Below, piece by piece: positions 6,989 through 14,151 of a stretch of DNA of 14,151 nucleotides. The number at the start of each line of letters is the position of its first letter. Positions within the stretch are counted from its first letter, which is position 1. The DNA comes from Bryobacterales bacterium (GTDB lineage Bacteria; Acidobacteriota; Terriglobia; Bryobacterales; Bryobacteraceae): positions 1 to 14,151 of the forward strand of contig JANXQZ010000474.1 in NCBI GenBank assembly GCA_025353235.1. The letters are read 5' to 3'. The notes below the pieces were generated by a model that was not told the origin of the DNA, made no database searches, and saw only the letters and a program-made list of their open reading frames with translations. A program made the position numbers and the translations under genes.

Positions 6989-8041
6989 ATGCGACGATTT
7001 AGCCTGATGTTCGTAGCGGGACTCACAGTTTTATCAGCCCAGCAGACGGCGAGTTCGGGGCCGTACAAGGTGCTGAAGACGGCCAAAGTTGGAGGCGGAG
7101 GCGGGTTTGATTATGTTTACGCCGATGACGCCGGACGGCGCTTATACATCCCGCGAGGCGGAACGCAAGGAACGCCGCCGGTGCCGGGTCGAGTGTCGGT
7201 CTTTAATCTCGATACCCTTGAACCTGCGGGCGAGATCCCTAACGCCAACGCGCGGGGAGCTGCAGTAGATCCCAAGTCGGGTCATGGCTTCGCTACCAGC
7301 AAACCCGTCGTGATGTGGGACACCAAGACTCTCGCCACGATCAAGACCATCGACGTGGAAGGCGGACCGGACGGCATTTTATTCGACCCATTTAATAAGC
7401 GCGTATATGTCTTCAGCCATCGCGCGCCGAATGCTACGGTCATCAATGCCGCAGATGGAGCTATCGTTGGCACCATCGATCTGGAAGGTGCACCGGAACA
7501 GGCCGTCACCGATGGCAAAGGTCATATATATGTCGACATCGAAGACAAAGCGAACGTGGCCGTGATCGATGCCAAAACCATGACGGTTACTGCACATTAT
7601 GATCTGGGCGAAAAAGGCGGAACGCCGGCCGGGCTTGCGTTCGACGTCAAGAATCGCGTGCTCTTCGTGGCCTGCCGCACGCCAGCACCCGGAACCATGG
7701 TGATGCTGAATGCCGATACCGGAAAGGTGATTGCGACGCTGCCGCTCGACGGCGGCTCCGACGGCGCCGTCTTCAACCCCACTACGATGGAAGCTTTCAG
7801 TTCGGCTGGCAACGGCACGCTGACCGTCATCAAGGAAAACAGCCCGTCCAGCTTCGTGGTGGAACAGACGGTTCAGACGATGCAAAGCGCTAAGACGCTG
7901 ACCTTGGATAGCAAGACGGGTCACATCCTGCTGATCGGCGCTGAGTTCGGTCCGGCTCCCGCCCCTGCGACACCCGGTGGACGTCCTGGGCGAGGTCCGC
8001 TGGTGCCGGATTCGTTTTCGATCCTGGTGGTAGGTAAGTAG
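6989..8041 (+). CDS. Secreted YncE-like beta-propeller protein
   Basis: The 350-residue protein has a signal peptide (about 1-18, ending LSAQ) and is otherwise made of repeated short beta-strand units of the YVTN/YncE type. Examples are KRVYVFSHRAPNATVINAAD, GHIYVDIEDKANVAVIDAKT and NRVLFVACRTPAPGTMVMLN. These build a seven-bladed propeller outside the cytoplasm. Such proteins are abundant in Acidobacteria, and their ligands are mostly unknown. There is no catalytic motif, heme motif or metal site that I can name. A Pro/Gly-rich insert (APAPATPGGRPGRG) lies in the last blade. The gene diverges from the cytochrome/quinoprotein pair, so the two may share regulation, but nothing in the sequence proves it. 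Confidence 0.85.
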   Translation: MRRFSLMFVAGLTVLSAQQTASSGPYKVLKTAKVGGGGGFDYVYADDAGRRLYIPRGGTQGTPPVPGRVSVFNLDTLEPAGEIPNANARGAAVDPKSGHGFATSKPVVMWDTKTLATIKTIDVEGGPDGILFDPFNKRVYVFSHRAPNATVINAADGAIVGTIDLEGAPEQAVTDGKGHIYVDIEDKANVAVIDAKTMTVTAHYDLGEKGGTPAGLAFDVKNRVLFVACRTPAPGTMVMLNADTGKVIATLPLDGGSDGAVFNPTTMEAFSSAGNGTLTVIKENSPSSFVVEQTVQTMQSAKTLTLDSKTGHILLIGAEFGPAPAPATPGGRPGRGPLVPDSFSILVVGK

Positions 8042-8111
8042 TTATGAGTGTTCTAGAGGCATTCACCTTTCTGAAACAATTCTGTTAGGCTGGAGTCCTA
8101 GATTCGATCCT

Positions 8112-8489
8112 ATGGCAAAATTAAATCCAAGCACCACTCAAACGCCGGCTCCTGTCACATCGCAAGCTGCACCGGTCGAAGAAGATACGATGGGCTCGAA
8201 GCTGGCTACCGTCGCCTTGGTTGGAGTTGCGGTCGCGCTGATCGAGATCGAACTTATCCCGGGAATGTTGATCGGGGTGGCTGCCATGATGGCACCGAAG
8301 CTGTTGCCTCGGCTTGGCAATGTTTTTCGTCCCATGATCAAGGGTGCAGTGAAGGCTAGTTACGCTCTGGCCGAACGGACCAAGGTAACGATGGCTGAAG
8401 CCAGCGAAAATTTTCAGGACATCACAGCCGAGGTTCGTGCGGAGCAGGAACCCGCGCATGCCGCCCCTGTAAGGGCCAAATCCGCCTAA
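8112..8489 (+). CDS. DUF5132-like small membrane protein
   Basis: The 125-residue protein starts with a polar Thr/Pro/Ala-rich tail (1-26), then one long or hairpin-like hydrophobic stretch (about 33-62, LIEIELIPGMLIGVAAMMAP). A basic amphipathic segment follows (KLLPRLGNVFRPMIKGAVKA), then a charged helix (AERTKVTMAEASENFQDITAEVRAE). This order fits the DUF5132 family, often found next to HMA_2-type proteins and P-type ATPases. Its function is not known; an accessory or anchoring role for the ATPase encoded two genes downstream is inferred from position. ATG 8112 has no clear ribosome-binding site. The conserved part begins at M27 (ATG 8190), which is preceded by GAAGAAG, so the true start may be there. 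The next gene follows after 31 bases. Confidence 0.8.
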   Translation: MAKLNPSTTQTPAPVTSQAAPVEEDTMGSKLATVALVGVAVALIEIELIPGMLIGVAAMMAPKLLPRLGNVFRPMIKGAVKASYALAERTKVTMAEASENFQDITAEVRAEQEPAHAAPVRAKSA

Positions 8490-8520
8490 ATTTGGCGTAC
8501 CATTAGAAGATGCATTTGCG

Positions 8521-9168
8521 ATGAGTCACGCGGCGAAAGTAACTCACCACGTTCGCGGACGTATCCGGTTGAGAGTACCTGCGGGCCGGACAGACCGTAA
8601 CTTGCTGGAGCAGTTACAGCAGGCGATTTCACCGCTTTCCGGCGTTTGCAACGTGACCATCAATTCGAGCACGGGAAGCCTTTTAGTGGAATACGATCAT
8701 ACGCAGCACAAGGATTTCCATCAGGTCTTAACCCAGCATGGCCAGAGCGAGAATTTGTTTGCTCTCGCGCCGCCGGCGATCTCCGAAATTGATGAGTTGG
8801 CGACTAGCATTGAACGGGAGGCGCAGTTCCTGGCGTCGCATTCCGATCTAGCTCGACAAATCGTGGAAGGCTTTAACCGTCTGAATCAGGGCATCAGGCG
8901 AGCTAGCAACAACAGTGTCGACCTGAAGGTGTTGCTGCCCTTAGGCTTGGCCATCTATACCATCTTGGAACTTGAAGCGGATGTTGCCACGCCGCTGTGG
9001 GTTACGCTGGGCATGTTCTCCTTCAACTCCTTCATCTCCATGCATGGGTCTGCTGCCAGCGTAGAGGTTAAGACCGACCAGGTTATCCGAACCAGCAGTT
9101 CTGAAGGCCCCGGCACCGCGACATCGCTTCGAAGCAGCAAGCGAGGATCGGGGACCGAAGCTCTGTAG
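8521..9168 (+). CDS. HMA_2-like domain membrane protein
   Basis: The 215-residue protein begins with a ferredoxin-like HMA-type domain (about 5-60). It has H10-V-R-GRIRLRV, GVCNVTINSSTGSLLVEYD and no CxxC metal site. After a helical linker, residues 133-176 form membrane segments (VDLKVLLPLGLAIYTILEL, TPLWVTLGMFSFNSFISMHG), as in other HMA_2-type membrane proteins. The C-terminus (177-215) is Ser/Thr-rich and looks disordered. It is followed after one base by the ATPase gene (TAGGATG), whose N-terminus carries a related domain, so the two products probably interact. The metal or other cargo is unknown. The upstream ribosome-binding site is weak, and a five-codon frame (8510-8524) overlaps this start as ATGA. 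Confidence 0.82.
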   Translation: MSHAAKVTHHVRGRIRLRVPAGRTDRNLLEQLQQAISPLSGVCNVTINSSTGSLLVEYDHTQHKDFHQVLTQHGQSENLFALAPPAISEIDELATSIEREAQFLASHSDLARQIVEGFNRLNQGIRRASNNSVDLKVLLPLGLAIYTILELEADVATPLWVTLGMFSFNSFISMHGSAASVEVKTDQVIRTSSSEGPGTATSLRSSKRGSGTEAL

Positions 9169-9169
9169 G

Positions 9170-11284
9170 ATGGATTTCGAAGTAGTCCACGAAATTCCAG
9201 GCAGAGTCAGAATTCGCATTGGCGGATTAGTCCGCGATCAACCTCTGGCCGACGCGCTTTGCCACTGGCTCAAGGCCGAATGCCGTGCAACCGACACCAG
9301 AGCGAACATTTATTGCTCTTCGGTTGTGATCCTGTTTGACCGCACGGATCAAACTCTCTTCAGTCAACTGCGGGAACGTCTTAGCGCAGTAACTCGCATG
9401 ACTCTGCTGGCGGCCTTCCCAGGGCATGCGAAGCCTGTGGACGGTCTTCCGCGCAAGAATTTCTTCAATCTAAAAAAGCCCATTGCGTGGTCCACAATCG
9501 CGATCGGGCTCGCTTTGATCCCTCATCCGCTGGCCCGAATAGCGGCGATTCCTTTTAGCGTGATTAGTGCGATTCCAATCTGGCGCCGGGCGTGGAATGT
9601 GCTTATCAAGGAACGGCGTCTAAACGTGGATGTGCTGGACAGTTTGGCATTCGCCGTCTGCCTGGGTCGCGGGCAAATAGCGACCGGTTCTTTTATCACC
9701 TGGATGATCGGACTGGGCGATTGGATCCGCGACTTGACGGCTGCGAAATCAAGACGCGCGATGACTGATCTTCTCGATTTCCGCGACGCTTCCGCTTGGG
9801 TGCTGCGCTCTCGCAAGGTAGTTCGCATACGGGCGACCGACGTGAAGCCGGGGCAGACCGTGATTATCTATCCGGGCGAGATTGTTCCCGTGGACGGCGA
9901 AATTCTGCGTGGCACCGCAACCCTCGATCAGAAGAACGTGACCGGCGAATCGATTCCGGCAGAGCGCGGTCCGGGGGAGGTCGTGTACGCTTCCACCGTA
10001 GTTCGCCAAGGCAAGTTGTACGTGCGCGCTACGCGGGTTGGGAATGACACCACCGCCGCGCAGATCGTGAAGATGGTGGAGACTGCGCCGATTGGCGAGA
10101 CCCGCATCCAGAATTACGCAGAACATTTCGCGGACCGGCTGGTTGCGCCAGCCTTGCTGCTAAGCGGCAGCCTATACGCCCTCACCGGAGACTTGAACCG
10201 GTTGCTCTCGATGATGATTGTGGATTTTGGCACCGGAATCCGCGTTGCAGCGCCCACATCGGTTTTGTCGGGGATGGTGTATGCGGCTAGCCGGGGCGTC
10301 CTCATCAAGGGCGGCAACTACATGGAGCAGCTCGCCAGGTTGGACACCATCGTGTTCGATAAGACGGGAACGCTGACTCAGGGATCACCGCAGATCCTGG
10401 ACGTCATTTCATTCAACGAGCGGCAATTTCCGGCGGCTAAAATCATCGGCCTTTCGGCGGCTGCGGAAGCCCGGCTGACTCATCCGGTTGCGGAAGCGAT
10501 TGTGAGTAAGGCCAAGCGCGAGCACATCAAAATTCCGGAGCGAATCGATTCCAACTTTCAGATCGGCCTCGGAGTGGAAGCGCGGGTGAATGGATATTCC
10601 ATTCATATCGGGAATGACCGGTTCTTTCGGGAGAAAAGCATTTGCGATCAAGCTGCGCTTGGTCAGGTGCGCGACTTGAGTGCTCAAGGGTGCTCATCGT
10701 TGCTCTTCGCCGTCGATGGAAAATTGACCGGCCTCATCCCTTATGCCGATAAGATTCGCCCTGAGAGCAGGGATGTAGTGCGGACTTTGCACAACCGCGG
10801 TCTGCGGAACATCGTCATGATCACTGGCGACAATGCGGCAGTCGCGGCGAGCGTGGCGCGGCAACTTGGGATTGATCGGTACGTTGCCGACGCTTTGCCG
10901 GAAGACAAGGCTCGAGTAATTTCCGAATACCGCAATGCCGGCCAGGTGGTGGCGATGGTGGGAGACGGAATCAACGACTCCCCAGCGCTGGCTTTTGCCA
11001 ACGTGGGAATTTCTTTGAAGACCGGAGCGGACGTGGCGCGCGAGACGGCCGACGTAATCTTGATGGACGACGATCTTTGGAAGTTGATCGCCGCCATCGA
11101 CATCTCGAAAGACACCATCGCTTTAATTCATCAGAATTACGGCATCGTGGCCGGATTGAACGCCCTGGCGCTGCTTCTGGCGATCCCCAGCGGTTTGGTG
11201 AGCCCTAACGTCTCCGCCTTGATCAGCAACGGCTCGGCAATCCTGGCCAGTCTCAACGCGGTGCGGCCGATGATGAGCGCCTGA
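9170..11284 (+). CDS. P1B-like P-type ATPase lacking the CPC motif
   Basis: This 704-residue ion pump of the inner membrane resembles heavy-metal P-type ATPases. An HMA_2-like domain without CxxC fills 1-60 (HEIPGRVRIRIGG). Catalytic parts are complete: actuator T258GES261, phosphorylation site D397KTGTLT, HP at 438-439, T552GDN and hinge G598DGIND603. Membrane helices lie near 102-140, 154-190, 325-375 and 650-698. The transmembrane metal site is abnormal: in DFGTGIRVAAPTS (352-364) the usual CPC is replaced by F353-G354-T355, while the following proline P362 is kept. The final helix has SNGSAILASLNAVRP rather than a Cu or Zn signature. The pump therefore cannot be assigned to a Cu, Zn or Co subgroup. 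It is probably translated together with the upstream HMA_2 gene. Confidence 0.93.
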   Translation: MDFEVVHEIPGRVRIRIGGLVRDQPLADALCHWLKAECRATDTRANIYCSSVVILFDRTDQTLFSQLRERLSAVTRMTLLAAFPGHAKPVDGLPRKNFFNLKKPIAWSTIAIGLALIPHPLARIAAIPFSVISAIPIWRRAWNVLIKERRLNVDVLDSLAFAVCLGRGQIATGSFITWMIGLGDWIRDLTAAKSRRAMTDLLDFRDASAWVLRSRKVVRIRATDVKPGQTVIIYPGEIVPVDGEILRGTATLDQKNVTGESIPAERGPGEVVYASTVVRQGKLYVRATRVGNDTTAAQIVKMVETAPIGETRIQNYAEHFADRLVAPALLLSGSLYALTGDLNRLLSMMIVDFGTGIRVAAPTSVLSGMVYAASRGVLIKGGNYMEQLARLDTIVFDKTGTLTQGSPQILDVISFNERQFPAAKIIGLSAAAEARLTHPVAEAIVSKAKREHIKIPERIDSNFQIGLGVEARVNGYSIHIGNDRFFREKSICDQAALGQVRDLSAQGCSSLLFAVDGKLTGLIPYADKIRPESRDVVRTLHNRGLRNIVMITGDNAAVAASVARQLGIDRYVADALPEDKARVISEYRNAGQVVAMVGDGINDSPALAFANVGISLKTGADVARETADVILMDDDLWKLIAAIDISKDTIALIHQNYGIVAGLNALALLLAIPSGLVSPNVSALISNGSAILASLNAVRPMMSA

Positions 11285-11296
11285 CCGTGCCCGCCC

Positions 11297-12124
11297 TTAT
11301 CTTTGCACTTGCAAAGAGAATGGAGTGATCGTGGAGAGGGAGTTGTTGGGGCCTGAACGCAATCCCAAACCCGTTACGAATTGCGAACCTGGCGCACTGA
11401 AGAAGATGCTTGCGACAATGTTTCCGGCTTGGGGATAACGATCGGTCACGTTGAAAGTCCGGCGGCCGAGCGGCCCGATCTGAAGCTGGTCCGTCGTGAG
11501 CACATTTCCGTTTTGGTCCTGCAGGGTGACGTTGATGTTGGCGGTATTCTGGGTTGACGAGTTGACCAGCGATACGAAAGTGGTAAAGCCGTTCGTGTTG
11601 TCAAAGGCGAGGACGAACTGGTTCTCGTCAATGGGAGCCAGGGGCATGGTGAATTCCAGATCGGGCAGGCCGCTGCTCTGCTGCCTGACGATCGCGTACC
11701 CGGCAAACCGGTCAGTTCCGTTCTGAGCTGCAGCGAAGGCGTATCCCGAGGTGCGAACGGAATCGACATCCGCCGTTGTCAAGGAAGCCGTACCCCCGTT
11801 TTGTATCGGTATGTCGATATTCGAAGTGGCTCCGAGGCCTTGCACGGGGATTTGGAGATTGCTCCCGTCGTCTGCCGTGAATTGAAGCTTCAAATCAATG
11901 GCATGATTGTCTAGATTCGTGAACACGAAGGTAGTGCTCCAACCTGCGCCATCGTACATGTAAGGCAGGATGTTGTTCCGAGTCGGGTCTACTACGATGC
12001 CTTTGCCTGGAGCAGCCTGCCTAGGTGTTGGGCGCGCCTGTAATGGTTCGGCAGCGAACACGGGTAGCGCTGCAATCGGAATTAACAATAAAGGAAATAG
12101 TCTACGAGCAGAGCTGAATAGCAT
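11297..12124 (-). CDS. Secreted protein of unknown function with two beta repeats
   Basis: The 275-residue protein has a clear signal peptide (1-24, ending VFAA) and then a Pro/Ala linker. Two similar units follow: residues 62-106 (WSTTFVFTNLDNHAIDLKLQ, DDGSNLQ) and 180-225 (FTTFVSLVNSSTQNTANINV, DQNGNVLT). Each is followed by an alternating hydrophobic segment with GYA or VASI strands, which suggests two beta-sandwich domains from a duplication. Similar secreted proteins occur in Acidobacteria, but I know of no function. There is no cysteine pair, enzyme motif or anchor. The start is well supported: AGGAG at 12135-12131 lies 6 bases before the ATG. Its end faces the ATPase gene, with 12 bases between. 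Confidence 0.8.
   Translation of the reverse strand: MLFSSARRLFPLLLIPIAALPVFAAEPLQARPTPRQAAPGKGIVVDPTRNNILPYMYDGAGWSTTFVFTNLDNHAIDLKLQFTADDGSNLQIPVQGLGATSNIDIPIQNGGTASLTTADVDSVRTSGYAFAAAQNGTDRFAGYAIVRQQSSGLPDLEFTMPLAPIDENQFVLAFDNTNGFTTFVSLVNSSTQNTANINVTLQDQNGNVLTTDQLQIGPLGRRTFNVTDRYPQAGNIVASIFFSAPGSQFVTGLGLRSGPNNSLSTITPFSLQVQR
11300..11317. terminator. Hairpin at the convergent ends of the ATPase and secreted-protein genes
   Basis: TCTTTGC (11300-11306) and GCAAAGA (11311-11317) form a perfect 7-bp stem with loop ACTT. It lies in the last codons of the minus-strand secreted-protein gene and 16 bases past the ATPase stop. It could slow polymerase from either side. No T-tract follows, so termination is only a suggestion. 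Confidence 0.3.
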
Positions 12125-12130
12125 GCATTT

Positions 12131-12180
12131 CTCCTGAGGCGGTTTGACCGCCTTCTAATGAGACGCCGATTCAGGTCAAA
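12131..12180 (-). promoter_or_regulatory. Structured 5' leader with competing stems before a ribosome-binding site
   Basis: Upstream of the secreted-protein gene a perfect 7-bp hairpin (12137-12143 with 12147-12153, loop 12144-12146) ends one base before the ribosome-binding site AGGAG (12135-12131). A second inverted repeat, TTTGACC at 12143-12149 and GGTCAAA at 12174-12180, uses bases of that hairpin, so the two structures exclude each other. This could modulate ribosome access. Whether transcription starts far enough upstream to include the outer arm is not known. Confidence 0.4.
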
Positions 12181-12190
12181 TGGTTCACCC

Positions 12191-12532
12191 TTACAGCACA
12201 GCGGCGAAGATCATGGGAAGGCATCGCTCGAACGCTTTTTCCAAGACGTACCAGGTGGCTGCTTCGGCTACTTTCGAGGCGAGCGGGTTTAGTCGGCGAG
12301 CTGGTTGCCGTCTAGCTTGGATATTTAGAATAGCGAGGCAAGCGGCGGCGTTGACGATCCTGGCATCGTAGCGGATCAGGATGCTTCCCGTGACCGCGTT
12401 CGCCTTCACGCTCGTGATTCCTTCGAGCGCGTTTAGCCGATTGACCAGCTTCGATGCGATGATCGCGTTGCCTTTCGTTTCAGGCATGCGCACTCGCAGC
12501 CGACCCGGCACATCGTGGACGTAGCAGCTCAT
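12191..12532 (-). CDS. Small HMA_2-like domain protein
   Basis: The 113-residue protein has an HMA-type ferredoxin-like domain at about 3-57 (H6-D-V-P-GRLRVRMP, LEGITSVKANAVTGSILIRY) and no CxxC metal site. A short basic linker (RRQPARRLNP) leads to a C-terminal hydrophobic helix (90-113, TWYVLEKAFERCLPMIFAAV) that may sit on or in the membrane. It is related in its first domain to the 8521-9168 product and to the N-terminus of the ATPase, and so probably belongs to the same system. On the minus strand a TACAAT box (12551-12546) lies only about 13 bases before the ATG and no ribosome-binding site is visible, so the message may be nearly leaderless. The secreted-protein gene follows 66 bases downstream on the same strand. 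Confidence 0.78.
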   Translation of the reverse strand: MSCYVHDVPGRLRVRMPETKGNAIIASKLVNRLNALEGITSVKANAVTGSILIRYDARIVNAAACLAILNIQARRQPARRLNPLASKVAEAATWYVLEKAFERCLPMIFAAVL

Positions 12533-12616
12533 GTTTCAGTAAAACATTGTAGTGTGACTTTGTTATCTCAACTCGGTGACGATGGAATGAATCGCGGTAC
12601 CATTTGATCTAGTCTT

Positions 12617-12623
12617 GGAGAGG
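12617..12623 (+). promoter_or_regulatory. Ribosome-binding site that fixes the GTG start of rluD
   Basis: GGAGAGG lies 6 bases before GTG 12630. The frame could also open at TTG 12615, but that codon overlaps this site and would put it inside the gene. The GTG start gives a normal RluD N-terminus. I see no clear promoter in the 97-base gap between the divergent rluD and HMA_2 genes (12533-12629) apart from the TACAAT noted for the HMA_2 gene. Confidence 0.75.
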
Positions 12624-12629
12624 ACAACA

Positions 12630-13523
12630 GTGAATCTTCAAGCCACCCTAAGCGACGCCAGCAAACGACTGGATCATTTCTTGCAAGAACGGCTGCCAGA
12701 GTACAGCCGCTCGCGTTTGCAGGACTGGATTAAGATTGGCCGCGTTACCGTAAACGGCAGCGCGCAGAAGGTCTCATATCAGCTTCGGGGGAACGAGGCC
12801 ATTCTGGTTGAGCCGGCCTCCTTGCCTCCTCTCCACGCGCTCGCCGAAGATCTGCCGCTCGCGATTTTGTACGAAGACGAAGCCGTACTCGCCATCAACA
12901 AGCCCGCCGGACTGGTGGTGCACGCAGGTGCGGGCAACTACACCGGAACCCTCGTGAACGCGCTGGTCCATCACTTCGGCACCCTCTCTACCGTGGGGGG
13001 AGATCTCCGGCCCGGCATCGTCCACCGGCTGGATCGGCACACCAGCGGCGTCATGCTGGTGGCGCGTACGGATCCCTCACATCGGGCGTTGGCGGAGCAG
13101 TTTCTGAAGCGGACGGTGGATAAAACCTACCTGACACTGGTCCAAGGGAGGGTGCTGCACGAAGCAGGGCGCGTCACCACGCCGATCACACGCGATCCGG
13201 TTCGCCGCACGCGGATGACGACAAAGTTGGGCACCGGCCGCACTGCCCAGACCTACTTCAAAGTTCTCAATCGGTTTGAAAAGTTCACCTTCCTGGAAGT
13301 AAAGATCGGCACGGGGCGAACGCATCAGATCCGAGTGCATCTGGCCAGCATCGGCCACCCCGTCGCGGGCGACAAACTGTACGGCGCGGCCGTGGCAGAC
13401 TATGGCCGATATTTCCTGCACGCTGCGAGTATTGGGTTCGATTCGCCCCTGACTGGCGAGCGGATCAACGTGGCGGTTCCTCTGCCGCGTGAACTCGAAG
13501 AGTGGCTGGCAGCGCTACAATGA
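12630..13523 (+). CDS. rluD: 23S rRNA pseudouridine synthase, RluD type
   Basis: This enzyme converts uridines of 23S rRNA helix 69 to pseudouridine if it is the true RluD ortholog; other RluA-family members modify other sites. From GTG 12630 the product has 297 residues. An S4 RNA-binding domain fills about 8-65 (KRLDHFLQERLPEYSRSRLQ, GRVTVNG). The catalytic domain follows with NKPAGLVVHAG, the active-site motif GIVHRLDRHTSG with catalytic D135, TYLTLVQGRV, GTGRTHQIRVHLASIGHP and FLHAASIGF. Length and domain order are normal for RluD. The stop TGA comes 13 bases before the VWFA-type gene, so the two may be co-transcribed, although their functions have no obvious link. Confidence 0.94.
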   Translation: MNLQATLSDASKRLDHFLQERLPEYSRSRLQDWIKIGRVTVNGSAQKVSYQLRGNEAILVEPASLPPLHALAEDLPLAILYEDEAVLAINKPAGLVVHAGAGNYTGTLVNALVHHFGTLSTVGGDLRPGIVHRLDRHTSGVMLVARTDPSHRALAEQFLKRTVDKTYLTLVQGRVLHEAGRVTTPITRDPVRRTRMTTKLGTGRTAQTYFKVLNRFEKFTFLEVKIGTGRTHQIRVHLASIGHPVAGDKLYGAAVADYGRYFLHAASIGFDSPLTGERINVAVPLPRELEEWLAALQ

Positions 13524-13536
13524 GAACGAACTTGTG

Positions 13537-14151
13537 ATGAATGCCTTGTTTTTCCCTGCCGCGATCCTGAGTCTGGCCACGTTCGCCCTGCCTCCGCAGG
13601 AGCCCAAGCCGACCGCCCCGCTCGAACCCGACATCAACCGGATCACGCTGGAAGTGAACCGCGTCAACCTGTTGTTCACGGTGTCGGACAAGAAAGGACG
13701 CTTTGTCACGGATCTAGGCAAGCTCGACTTCGATATACGGGAAAACAAGAAGCCGCAGACTCTTCTCGAGTTCACGGCGGAGACGAATTTGCCGCTGCGG
13801 CTGGCGATTCTGATCGACACCAGCAACAGCATTCGGGATCGTTTTCGGTTTCAGCAAGAGGCCGCCACGCGCTTCGTCGATAGCGTGATCCGCAAGCGGC
13901 AGGACAAAGCGATCGTGGTCAGTTTCGATACGGCTGCGGAGCTAGTGGCGGACATGACCGACGAAACCGAGGTGCTCTCAAAAGCCATCCAGAGCTTGCG
14001 TCCAGGCGGAGGCACGTCTTTATACGACGCGATTTTCTTTGCCTGCCGCGACAAGCTGATGCAGGATCAGCCGATGCACAAATACCGGCGCGCCATGGTG
14101 ATCCTTTCGGACGGCGACGATAACCAAAGCCGCTGGACGCGCGAGCAGGCC
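13537..14151 (+). CDS. VWFA-type secreted acidobacterial protein, 3' end outside window
   Basis: The frame is open from ATG 13537 (or GTG 13534) to the window edge, giving 205 residues without a stop. Residues 1-21 look like a short signal peptide (FFPAAILSLATFALPPQ). Residues 36-80 form a beta domain (VNLLFTVSDKKGRFVTDLGK, DFDIRENKKPQTLLEF) and a von Willebrand A domain starts at about 87. The MIDAS metal site is complete so far: D94-T-S-N-S98, the threonine in GGGTSLYDA and the aspartate in LSDGDDN. This order matches the acidobacterial VWFA-related family (TIGR03436), present in many copies per genome. The ligand and role are unknown, with adhesion or protein assembly outside the cell the usual guess. 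GAGAA at 13522-13526 may serve as a ribosome-binding site. Confidence 0.88.
   Translation, partial: MNALFFPAAILSLATFALPPQEPKPTAPLEPDINRITLEVNRVNLLFTVSDKKGRFVTDLGKLDFDIRENKKPQTLLEFTAETNLPLRLAILIDTSNSIRDRFRFQQEAATRFVDSVIRKRQDKAIVVSFDTAAELVADMTDETEVLSKAIQSLRPGGGTSLYDAIFFACRDKLMQDQPMHKYRRAMVILSDGDDNQSRWTREQA

Noticed and set aside
7379..7924. Minus-strand 181-codon frame opposite the YncE-like gene
   Set aside because: It has no recognisable domain and no start signal, and the opposite strand encodes clear propeller repeats.
12615..12629. TTG start for rluD
   Set aside because: The codon overlaps the ribosome-binding site GGAGAGG that serves GTG 12630, and the five extra residues are not family-like.
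1..14151. Mobile element, CRISPR array, tRNA or prophage
   Set aside because: No transposase, integrase, regularly spaced direct repeats or cloverleaf-like stretch was seen; base composition is even across the window.

Overview
The window looks like chromosomal DNA from an acidobacterium, probably near Bryobacter or Solibacter. The best support is the protein running off the right end, a VWFA-type secreted protein of the kind expanded in Acidobacteria. Other support is the mix of a secreted quinoprotein, a Pirellula/Verrucomicrobium-type c-heme domain, YncE-like propellers and many exported proteins cleaved at A-Q. GC is moderately high and even. I see no rRNA, tRNA, CRISPR array, insertion sequence or phage gene, and no stretch over 300 bases without a gene.

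Left part (1-3378, minus strand): a cytochrome c maturation (System I, Ccm) operon in the order ccmE, ccmF, ccmH, then a small membrane protein with a CcmI-like segment and a zinc ribbon. The genes overlap or nearly touch. CcmE carries the CxxxY heme-attachment motif rather than HxxxY, and CcmH has an atypical cysteine-rich active-site loop. The left edge holds three small hairpins in a row, probably an intergenic repeat. Divergent from ccmE is an adenosine deaminase-family gene (3463-4353) with a short C-terminus.

Middle (4480-8041): a two-gene minus-strand operon encodes a diheme cytochrome c and a PQQ-dehydrogenase-like eight-bladed propeller, overlapping by ATGA. The propeller keeps the metal ligands Glu, Asn and Asp plus the extra Asp (DxD) that marks lanthanide-dependent alcohol dehydrogenases. 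The Ccm operon next door would supply heme attachment for cytochromes such as this one. Divergent from it is a secreted YncE-like propeller protein.

Right part (8112-12532): a putative membrane-transport module. A DUF5132-like membrane protein, an HMA_2-like protein and a P1B-like P-type ATPase lie in tandem, with a third HMA_2-like gene nearby on the minus strand. The ATPase has every catalytic motif but lacks the transmembrane CPC metal-binding motif, and none of the HMA-like domains has CxxC. Instead all three share an H-x3-G-R-x-R-x-R signature. This is the best candidate here for an uncharacterised system. A secreted two-repeat protein of unknown function sits between, with a structured 5' leader.

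Far right: an RluD-type 23S rRNA pseudouridine synthase, followed after 13 bases by the truncated VWFA-type protein.
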